Source of the DNA: an uncultured Allomuricauda sp.
GTDB lineage: Bacteria; Bacteroidota; Bacteroidia; Flavobacteriales; Flavobacteriaceae
Direction of reading: 5' to 3'
Assembly: GCF_947501165.1 (NCBI RefSeq)
Contig: NZ_CANMUU010000004.1
Span: 62,001 to 126,000 of the forward strand
Length of the DNA stretch: 64,000 bases
The notes below the pieces were generated by a model. The model saw only the letters and a program-made list of their open reading frames with translations. It had not been told where the DNA came from and did not search any database. Within the stretch, counting starts at the first letter, position 1; every line of letters begins with the position of its first letter. Position numbers and translations under genes: made by a program. Shown here in pieces: positions 25,127-30,530 of the stretch.

Positions 25127-26401
25127 TCAATCCTTTTTTTGATTGACCCTGTTTTTCAAAAAAGATGAAAAATAGTTTACCCCATACTTTATGGCCTCTT
25201 CATCCACTTTGAATTCCGAAGTATGGGGCAAAGCATGGATTCCTTTTTCTGTATTTGAAGCTCCCAAAAGAAACATGACCCCTGGCACTTCATATTGATA
25301 GCAAATAAAGTCTTCATTGGAATACGGTACCTGACCATAGAAGTGTTTAATATTTTTTTCACCATACAAATCCTTCAATATGGACAAGCTTTCTCCAGTC
25401 AACTTTGGGTCATTAATAACGGTTGGTCTCTCTGCTGTAAATGATGTCTTGATATAATGCTTTCCATATTCAGAATCCAGGACGTAATCCGTAATCTGTT
25501 TTGAAATCGAATCCAATCTTGCCGAGTCCGTTTCATAATAGGTACATTCGAATGAGGTAGTTTCATTTTCCGTGTAGGAAATAGTATTTGATTCTAAAAT
25601 GAAATAATCATCATATATCGTGTTTGGGTTCATCAATCCAAATTCAGGATGGGTCAAATACTCTAGAGACCAAGGTTCACTGTTGGTTTTGTGACGAACA
25701 AATCGCTGTATTGTGTCTTGGAAGAAATCCTTGAAGCCTCCTTCGTCAATAGCATGGTCAAATGTCAGCTTGATTCTTCTCTGATACGCGAACAGTTCAT
25801 TGGGTTTAGAACTGATGGTGCCCATTTCTGTGGGAAAAACATGAAGACCAAAAATCTCATCTGGCTGGATTTCTTCAAATAGCCCATTTTCAATCATTGC
25901 TTTTGCCCCTTTGAACGATTCTTCAGCAGGTTGGAAAATGAAGTATACGGTACCTTGGATATTGTCCTTACGTTTGGAAAGTACATTGGCAATGCCCAGA
26001 CCTATAGTGGTATGCACGTCATGTCCGCAAATGTGGGCCACCTGAGGTTTAAAGTTTAGTTTATTGTCGAATACATGAAGGGCAGCATCCATATCGGCAC
26101 GCCATGCAATTTTCTTGCCTTCTTTGGTCCCTTTCAAAATTCCAACCACGCCATACCCCCCAAAACCTGTTTTGACTTCTAAGCCTAAGTCCAATAAATA
26201 GTCCTCCACTATTTTGGACGTTCTCTTTTCTTTTCCTGAAAGCTCTGGATGGTCGTGCAAATCATTTCGTATGGCAACGAGTTCATCAAAAATCGTATCC
26301 GAGAGACAAATCATGTCCTCTTTATCCAGGCTATGTTCGGTTGGAACATTTGGAACAAGGGATAGAAGTAAACATAAAATAATGATAAGTTTAAGTTTCA
26401 T
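25127..26401 (-). CDS. M20 family amidohydrolase, secreted
   Basis: This 424-residue protein has a signal peptide and the M20D pattern: RNDLHDHPELSGKEKRT, WRADMDAAL, ICGHDVHTTIGLG, the catalytic FQPAEES and EIFGLHVFP. A late HALPHTSEF segment supplies the last metal ligand. The family hydrolyses N-acyl amino acids or related amides using one or two metal ions. It is transcribed toward the S41-like protease with 52 bp between them, so the two may form an operon for peptide or acyl-amino-acid breakdown. Confidence 0.85.
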   Translation of the reverse strand: MKLKLIIILCLLLSLVPNVPTEHSLDKEDMICLSDTIFDELVAIRNDLHDHPELSGKEKRTSKIVEDYLLDLGLEVKTGFGGYGVVGILKGTKEGKKIAWRADMDAALHVFDNKLNFKPQVAHICGHDVHTTIGLGIANVLSKRKDNIQGTVYFIFQPAEESFKGAKAMIENGLFEEIQPDEIFGLHVFPTEMGTISSKPNELFAYQRRIKLTFDHAIDEGGFKDFFQDTIQRFVRHKTNSEPWSLEYLTHPEFGLMNPNTIYDDYFILESNTISYTENETTSFECTYYETDSARLDSISKQITDYVLDSEYGKHYIKTSFTAERPTVINDPKLTGESLSILKDLYGEKNIKHFYGQVPYSNEDFICYQYEVPGVMFLLGASNTEKGIHALPHTSEFKVDEEAIKYGVNYFSSFLKNRVNQKKD

Positions 26402-26579
26402 CGTTACTGATTTAATAAGCGGTTGACAGTTTTTTTGCTCTGCTAAGAATCGGCCAAGAATGCCTGTGTTTTGAAATTACCTTCCAAAGAGAATTCAAAA
26501 ATCAAAACATCGCGAAAAAGAGTGACGAATAGGTATTCTTGTTGATGAAGAAATATGAAGTGGGCCCAAATCGTAGATT

Positions 26580-27404
26580 TTAGGGCTGAACCAATAAAGA
26601 GGATTTTACGTTCTTGTAGTACGTATTGGATAAGGGAATCTCTAAATCATACCCAAAATTAATTTTAGCATTCTGTGAATTACCTTTTATCTGTTTTATG
26701 CTAGAAGTGTTTACGAGGTAAGACCTATGGCAATGCCTTAAAAACGGAACTTGTTCGTTAATTGCAGTTAAGGTATTTCTGAAAATGGTATGTTGTACGC
26801 CATTGTCTTCTTCATAAAAAATCTCGACGTAATTCTCTGATGATTTAACAAACAATAGCTTATGTTTTTGAATTTTGATTCTCTCACCCCTATTCGCACC
26901 AACTAACTCGATTTCCTTTAAAGACTCCGGAACATGTAATTTTCCGAACTTGTTCCTGAAATAAATAAAAAAGGGAAGCATAACCAACATTATGGGAATT
27001 ATGGAGCTACGGAAAAACCAAAGTCCATGCTCAATGTATTCATTCACTCCATAATCCTGAATAAAGAAATCATTGAGAAAAACCTGATTGTAAAAATGAA
27101 TGGGAATGCTAACCGTAATCACAAAAGAAATGAAAGCAGCCATTTCATGCTTGATTGTCCACCTAGTATTCAAGTGACGATACCACCACGTTTCCAACCG
27201 CGAATGGATTAAATAAAATAGGGATAATAGAACTCCAAAGCCTGCTAAAATCGGATACTTGTAACTTGATTCAAAGCGATCCGTATCAAAAGGTCCCAAA
27301 AAAATCATGATAAGTGCCAGTATGCAGCCTAGAACAAGGGCAATCAGTAGTTGATTTTTGTAGCTAGAATTAAAAGGATTCGCTTTGTCTAAAAATTTTA
27401 TCAT
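26580..27404 (-). CDS. Membrane-bound LytTR transcription regulator
   Basis: This 274-residue protein has four membrane helices (about residues 19-38, 50-66, 85-105 and 133-152) and a C-terminal LytTR domain (KIQKHKLLFVKSSENYVEIFY, then FLRHCHRSYLVNTSSI). There is no receiver or kinase domain. Such proteins are common one-component regulators in Flavobacteriia. The nearest potential target is the M20-family gene, 178 bp downstream on the same strand. The signal is unknown. Confidence 0.8.
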   Translation of the reverse strand: MIKFLDKANPFNSSYKNQLLIALVLGCILALIMIFLGPFDTDRFESSYKYPILAGFGVLLSLFYLIHSRLETWWYRHLNTRWTIKHEMAAFISFVITVSIPIHFYNQVFLNDFFIQDYGVNEYIEHGLWFFRSSIIPIMLVMLPFFIYFRNKFGKLHVPESLKEIELVGANRGERIKIQKHKLLFVKSSENYVEIFYEEDNGVQHTIFRNTLTAINEQVPFLRHCHRSYLVNTSSIKQIKGNSQNAKINFGYDLEIPLSNTYYKNVKSSLLVQP

Positions 27405-27574
27405 TAATAACTATGCTAAACCGCTGTTTGTAGATACACAATCCATTTTATGACATGATGAATATAATCTTTTATCGAAAAATGGTAAAAAAGCGGCACT
27501 TGTGCAAACAATCAATTCTTGACCGGAGAAGATTGGATATCCATACAATACTCTGCTTTGGAAATGGGTCAAAC

Positions 27575-27606
27575 AAAAAAACGCTCAAGCAAGCTTGGCG
27601 TTTTTT
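27575..27606. terminator. Bidirectional terminator, probably the original tRNA-Arg terminator
   Basis: An A-rich arm with CGC and CAAGC pairs with GCTTG and GCG followed by six T. On the minus strand it reads into TTTTTTTG. It sits 20 bp below the 17-bp copy of the tRNA-Arg 3' end at 27626-27642, the distance expected if the tRNA gene once ended here. Confidence 0.75.
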
Positions 27607-27625
27607 CTTTTCGAACTATTGAATT

Positions 27626-27642
27626 GTGACCGCGGGAGGATT
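27626..27642. repeat. Distal attachment-site-like copy of the tRNA-Arg 3' end
   Basis: This is an exact 17-bp match to 29587-29603. No tRNA sequence continues beyond it: the next bases are ATTTTTT, in contrast to CGAACCC in the tRNA. Confidence 0.7.
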
Positions 27643-27750
27643 ATTTTTTCTATACCAAATACAACTAAAGCATATATAAATCAATCACTTTAATTATTAT
27701 TTACTTGTACTTATATGTATTTTGGTACAAATACATATTAGACATGTAGA

Positions 27751-27764
27751 GCAAATGTCGAGCA
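27751..27764. repeat. Subterminal repeat GCAAATGTCGAGCA
   Basis: This 14-bp sequence is repeated exactly at 29492-29505, near the opposite end of the island, and an inverted 11-bp part (CTTGCTCGACA) lies at 29384-29394. It sits about 110 bp inside each end and may be a recombinase arm site. Confidence 0.5.
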
Positions 27765-27880
27765 GATTTTTTTAAGATGAACTTCGTTTATCAACATTGT
27801 TGGCAATAATTTGGTTAATATTTTCCATCCAAAAATCTTTTTAAACCAGGTCCGTGTCCTTACTTTTGAAATGTTGTTTG

Positions 27881-28036
27881 TGTCAAGTTCCTGACAAAAC
27901 ATTAGGATAAAGTTTCCTGTACTTTATCCATATGATGGTGTCTGATTTAAGACATATTTTTGCTGGATGTGTACTTCAATTGTTATGTTACACCATCTAA
28001 AAAAGAAAAAGCCTCTAGGTTTCTAGGGGCTTTTTT
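27881..28036 (+). ncRNA. Candidate structured RNA with its own terminator
   Basis: No coding frame is evident. Reading on the plus strand, TGTCA/TGACA (27881-27896), a perfect GGATAAAGT/ACTTTATCC stem (27905-27929) and an ATGGTGT/ACACCAT closing stem (27935-27941 with 27990-27996) follow each other, then a strong terminator. The 5' end is not visible. I cannot match it to a known family by eye. Confidence 0.4.
28006..28036. terminator. Strong terminator, 13-bp stem
   Basis: AAAAAGCCTCTAG (28006-28018), loop GTTT, CTAGGGGCTTTTT (28023-28035). The stem has one T-G pair and is flanked by A and T runs, so it can act in both directions. No annotated gene lies directly before it on the plus strand. 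Confidence 0.75.
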
Positions 28037-28117
28037 AATAATTATAACTTAAAAAAATCCAAATTGCTTGGATAGTCAACCTAAATTCATAATATTGTCG
28101 CTTATAGAAATTAAAAA

Positions 28118-28137
28118 CCCAGTGCTGCAACACTGGG
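28118..28137 (-). terminator. Terminator after the arginine-rich ORF
   Basis: CCCAGTG and CACTGGG form a perfect 7-bp stem with loop CTGCAA. On the minus strand it is followed by TTTTTAATTT. It lies 78 bp beyond the stop of the 33-codon ORF. Confidence 0.65.
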
Positions 28138-28214
28138 AAACATTTAGAAAATTCTAATATGTTTTTTTTTCTGTGGGGTTGTATACTATTATTCAACAAT
28201 TCCCCGTTTTAAGA

Positions 28215-28316
28215 TTACCTAGTAACTTTAGTGGTAATCCGAACAGTACGAGTAATACGTATCCTTCTTGAAGGAATGGTTACTCTTCGTGTTCTTCTAA
28301 TTGTCCTTGTTGCCAT
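28215..28316 (-). CDS. Arginine-rich 33-residue peptide (candidate)
   Basis: ATG at 28316 and TAA at 28215 encode 33 residues, 12 of them arginine and 9 threonine. The order alternates basic and beta-branched or hydrophobic residues in two arms around a PSRR turn (for example TRTIRRTRRVTI and RIRITRTVRITTKVTR), which suits a two-stranded beta hairpin that could bind RNA or DNA. GAGAAG lies just before the start. It has its own terminator at 28118-28137, and a plus-strand terminator at 28401-28438 implies an antisense transcript over its 5' part. No family is recognised. Confidence 0.45.
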   Translation of the reverse strand: MATRTIRRTRRVTIPSRRIRITRTVRITTKVTR

Positions 28317-28400
28317 ATGGCTTCTCAATTAGATGAAACATGTTGACGGTTGTTTTGAACCTGCCGTCTTCTCGGAAACTACTCCAGTACAGGTTATAAG

Positions 28401-28438
28401 AGGATATGTGTGTCCGCACATATCCTTTTGTTTTTTTA
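28401..28438 (+). terminator. Plus-strand terminator antisense to the arginine-rich ORF leader
   Basis: AGGATATGTG (28401-28410) pairs with CACATATCCT (28417-28426) as a perfect 10-bp stem, followed by TTTGTTTTTTT. No plus-strand gene precedes it, so it probably ends a small RNA that overlaps the arginine-rich ORF on the other strand. Confidence 0.65.
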
Positions 28439-28747
28439 AGAAATAAGCCAACTTAATGGTTAACCCTTATTTACTTTTTTAGCCGGCAAGTTTTTGTTAC
28501 ATCTGCTGGATGCACTACAAAGTTTAGCAAATATTGCTTTCACTCAAAGCTTGTTTTAATAAATAGGGGTCAAAGTTTTTAACACAACTTGTTGAAATCT
28601 AGGCTCACAAGTGATGTTTGTTGGCTTTACCAAAACCTAAACCTGTACATAGCTTTTTGAAATTTCCAACATTTATAAGTGATAGAAGTGTCTTCTTCTT
28701 TAGTTATTTGATATTCTTTGGTAGCTCCGGTAAAACCAAAGTCCTAT
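28439..28747. other. AT-rich noncoding stretch
   Basis: No convincing gene or promoter is seen. A CTTTGGT/ACCAAAG hairpin at 28715-28741 lacks a T tract on either side. Confidence 0.5.
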
Positions 28748-28900
28748 TCAAAGATTAAAAATCCAATACAGCAGTAGAATAAACCCGAGAAAACTAAAGC
28801 CGTATATCATCAGCCAAAGATTATCCTGCCATATCTTTTTGCTTCCAATATATTTATGAAACTGGGAATAAGCTGATTTGAAAAGTTTTCGCATTGACAT
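28748..28900 (-). CDS. Small membrane protein (50 aa)
   Basis: ATG at 28900 and TGA at 28748 encode 50 residues: a basic N-terminal half with KKIWQDNLW and one membrane helix (about residues 28-48). It starts 9 bp after the stop of the 86-codon membrane protein gene on the same strand, so the two look like an operon inside the island. A second ATG two codons later is possible. The function is unknown. Confidence 0.5.
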   Translation of the reverse strand: MSMRKLFKSAYSQFHKYIGSKKIWQDNLWLMIYGFSFLGFILLLYWIFNL

Positions 28901-28909
28901 AGGACAGAC

Positions 28910-29170
28910 TCAGAAAGTTTTCTTGCTGTAGGTTAAAAACGCTCTTCCATTTTGAAATAGAAGAATAGAAAAAGTCCATCCAATGATTTGCATGAACCAA
29001 TCCTCATAGAGTCCATGTTTAACAAACGGTGCGCCAGGCTCCAGTAACAAAAAGGCTGACTTTTTAATCAACGGCAATAAATCAGGAATAAGGAAAGCCC
29101 CTATTACAACCCCAAGAAGAACTTGAAACACTCCAAATATTCTATCAAAAATTTTATGCTTTTCAGACAT
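28910..29170 (-). CDS. Small membrane protein (86 aa)
   Basis: This 86-residue protein has a first helix at about residues 10-30 and a second at about 60-75, with a short outer or inner loop containing EPGAPFVKHGLYEDWF. The ends are charged. No family is recognised. It is the first of two small membrane protein genes that make up the clearest coding cargo of the tRNA-Arg island. Confidence 0.6.
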   Translation of the reverse strand: MSEKHKIFDRIFGVFQVLLGVVIGAFLIPDLLPLIKKSAFLLLEPGAPFVKHGLYEDWFMQIIGWTFSILLFQNGRAFLTYSKKTF

Positions 29171-29525
29171 TTATTTAAAAGTATCCATTTTCAATCATTC
29201 AAAAAAAACTTCATGGATGTATGTTACATAGTTATAATAAGCTGACAAATGTTAATTCTGTTTAACCTTACCCCCACATCTTAGACTCCTTCTAGTCGGG
29301 TCACTAAGATAAAATATGTTAAACTATGTATATCAGATATTTGTACTAAATGTATACCTGAAAAAGTACCGTTTTTCACGACCCTTGCTCGACAAGTTTA
29401 TACCAAGTAAAAAATAAATATCAATTTTATGATTCAATATTTGCATTATACTACATTGAATATCAGTTTTTTATGCACTAAAAGTAGTCGTGCAAATGTC
29501 GAGCAAGCCCGATGTATTTTCTTAC
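29171..29525. other. Noncoding end of the island
   Basis: There is no coding frame. It contains the inverted CTTGCTCGACA (29384-29394) and the direct GCAAATGTCGAGCA copy (29492-29505), and is otherwise AT-rich. Confidence 0.5.
29492..29505. repeat. Subterminal repeat, second copy
   Basis: This is an exact 14-bp match to 27751-27764. It lies 82 bp from the tRNA-side 17-bp repeat. Confidence 0.5.
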
Positions 29526-29568
29526 TAAGAAAAAAGGTAAGAAACTGATATACAGAATCTTACCTTTT
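29526..29568 (-). terminator. Terminator now following tRNA-Arg
   Basis: On the minus strand AAAAGGTAAGA (29568-29558) pairs with TCTTACCTTTT (29542-29532), an 11-bp stem continuing into TTTTTTCTT. It lies 20 bp beyond the tRNA 3' end and inside the island, so it seems to replace the displaced original terminator. Confidence 0.75.
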
Positions 29569-29586
29569 GTTTAACGTGAATCGCTA

Positions 29587-29603
29587 GTGACCGCGGGAGG
29601 ATT
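29587..29603. repeat. tRNA-side attachment-like repeat
   Basis: This 17-bp repeat covers the last 16 bases of tRNA-Arg and one base beyond; its exact partner is at 27626-27642. Confidence 0.7.
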
Positions 29604-29661
29604 CGAACCCCCAACCCTCAGAGCCGAAATCTGATATTCTATCCAGTTGAACTACGCGGCC
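29588..29661 (-). tRNA. tRNA-Arg (anticodon TCG)
   Basis: This is a 74-nt gene without encoded CCA. The acceptor arms GGCCGCG and CGCGGTC pair (one G-T) with discriminator A. The anticodon stem TCAGA/TCTGA encloses TTTCGGC, which places TCG at the anticodon, reading CGA. The T arm GGGGGTTCGAATCCTCC is intact. The first 27 nt are also present, interrupted, at 29910-29966, and the last 16 nt are repeated at 27626-27642. The GIY-YIG ORF upstream ends inside the D arm. Confidence 0.92.
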
Positions 29662-29899
29662 AATTTATGTTTGCTTTCATCCATCTCCTTCCAGCACCTG
29701 ATTTGAAATATTTTTCTCTTTTCCTAGCTTCTATTCTAGTGCTAAATGACTCAACATGAATCACCTTCCAAGGTATGTATTTTGATGTATAGCTCGATTT
29801 TTTGTTATTATGCTCTATTATTCTTTTTTCAACATCTTCTGTCAATCCTACATACGTTTTGTCAAACTTAGAACTATATAGGATATATACGAAATACAT
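29639..29899 (-). CDS. GIY-YIG nuclease (URI type) ending inside tRNA-Arg
   Basis: This 86-residue protein has the short URI-type GIY-YIG domain: YFVYILYSS then TYVGLTEDVEKRI, WKVIHVESFSTRIEARKREKYFKSG. The last eight codons (NWPRSSTG) and the TAG stop are read from the tRNA-Arg gene, up to the GGATAG of the D arm. The ORF is flanked by a duplicated 27-nt tRNA 5' part, intact on its downstream side and interrupted on its upstream side. This suggests it inserted into the tRNA gene and rebuilt it. The family includes homing-type and repair-like nucleases; activity is not proven. Confidence 0.7.
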   Translation of the reverse strand: MYFVYILYSSKFDKTYVGLTEDVEKRIIEHNNKKSSYTSKYIPWKVIHVESFSTRIEARKREKYFKSGAGRRWMKANINWPRSSTG

Positions 29900-29909
29900 A
29901 TAACTACGT

Positions 29910-29966
29910 TATTCTATCCAGCCCGCCTTGCCTGACGCAAGTCGAGGCAGGTTGAACTACGCGGCC
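29910..29966 (-). pseudogene. Broken second copy of the tRNA-Arg 5' part
   Basis: On the minus strand 29966-29951 is identical to tRNA nt 1-16 and 29921-29910 to nt 16-27, separated by a 29-30-nt palindromic insert. Beyond nt 27 the sequence is the leader of the GIY-YIG ORF. It starts 9 bp after the yqeY stop, so it may be the original site of the tRNA promoter end. Confidence 0.75.
29922..29951. repeat. Palindromic REP-like insert in the tRNA copy
   Basis: This 30-bp sequence has imperfect inverted ends (CCTGCCT and AGGCGGG on the minus strand) and an inner TTGC/GCAA stem. It interrupts the tRNA copy in the D arm. Similar GC-rich palindromes are frequent intergenic repeats in Flavobacteriia. 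Confidence 0.55.
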
Positions 29967-29975
29967 TTATTTTAT

Positions 29976-30428
29976 TTATGAACTTAGTTTTGTTTTCACG
30001 ATAGTGGAAATTGTTTTCCCATCAGCTTGTCCGGCCAATTCTTTGGAAACCATTCCCATTACCTTACCCATGTCTTGCATTCCTGTTGCACCAATGGAAT
30101 CTATAGCTTTTACCACAGCTTTTTCTATATCTGCTTCGCTTAATTGTTCCGGTAAAAACTTCTCAATAATTGCAGCCTGAGCCAATTCTGGTTCGGCCAG
30201 GTCTTCTCTTCCTTGCTCGGTGAAAATGGTAGCACTATCTTTTCGTTGCTTTACCAGTTTTTGCACCAACTTAATTTCATCTGCTTCGGACAACCCTTGT
30301 GAAGCTCCTTTTTCTGTACTGGCCAACAATAACGCTGACTTGATAGCACGTAACGCCTCCAAAGCAACCGTATTCTTGGCCTTCATTGCGGCTTTCATCT
30401 CCGTCATTACTTGTTCCTGCAAACCCAT
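29976..30428 (-). CDS. yqeY: GatB/YqeY domain-containing protein
   Basis: This 150-residue protein has the YqeY fold (EQVMTEMKAAMKAKNTVALEALRAIKSAL and the later GATGMQDMGKVMGMVSKELAGQADGKTI, related to the tail domain of GatB). The domain is thought to bind tRNA. The gene follows ftsZ in many Flavobacteriia. A terminator lies between the two, so it may have its own promoter. The tRNA-Arg copy begins 9 bp after its stop. Confidence 0.9.
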   Translation of the reverse strand: MGLQEQVMTEMKAAMKAKNTVALEALRAIKSALLLASTEKGASQGLSEADEIKLVQKLVKQRKDSATIFTEQGREDLAEPELAQAAIIEKFLPEQLSEADIEKAVVKAIDSIGATGMQDMGKVMGMVSKELAGQADGKTISTIVKTKLSS

Positions 30429-30454
30429 CCTTATTCCATTTTGGGCTGCGAAGA

Positions 30455-30490
30455 TAAAAAAATAAACCCGAAAGTTTCACAACTTCCGGG
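30455..30490 (-). terminator. Terminator of the division cluster after ftsZ
   Basis: On the minus strand CCCG with AAGTT pairs with AACTT and CGGG around a GTGA loop, and is followed by TTTATTTTTTT. It lies between the ftsZ stop and the yqeY start. Confidence 0.7.
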
Positions 30491-30530
30491 CTTAAGCTTT
30501 CCATATTAAATGGATGCTTTTTAAACACTA

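Larger units (their letters stand above)
27626..29603. mobile_element. Integrase-less island at the 3' end of tRNA-Arg
   Basis: A 17-bp sequence, GTGACCGCGGGAGGATT, that includes the tRNA 3' end is repeated exactly at 27626-27642 and 29587-29603. This is the normal mark of tyrosine-recombinase integration at a tRNA 3' end. The enclosed 1.94 kb is AT-rich, contains no recombinase gene, and carries a structured RNA candidate, a 33-codon arginine-rich ORF and two small membrane protein genes. A terminator beyond the distal repeat looks like the displaced tRNA terminator. It is either a deletion remnant or an element mobilised in trans. Confidence 0.6.

Noticed and set aside
28715-28741. CTTTGGT/ACCAAAG hairpin as a terminator
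   Set aside because: There is no T run on either side; it was left as part of the noncoding stretch.
29910-29966. Second functional tRNA-Arg gene
   Set aside because: Only 27 nt of the tRNA are present and a palindrome interrupts them, so no tRNA can form.
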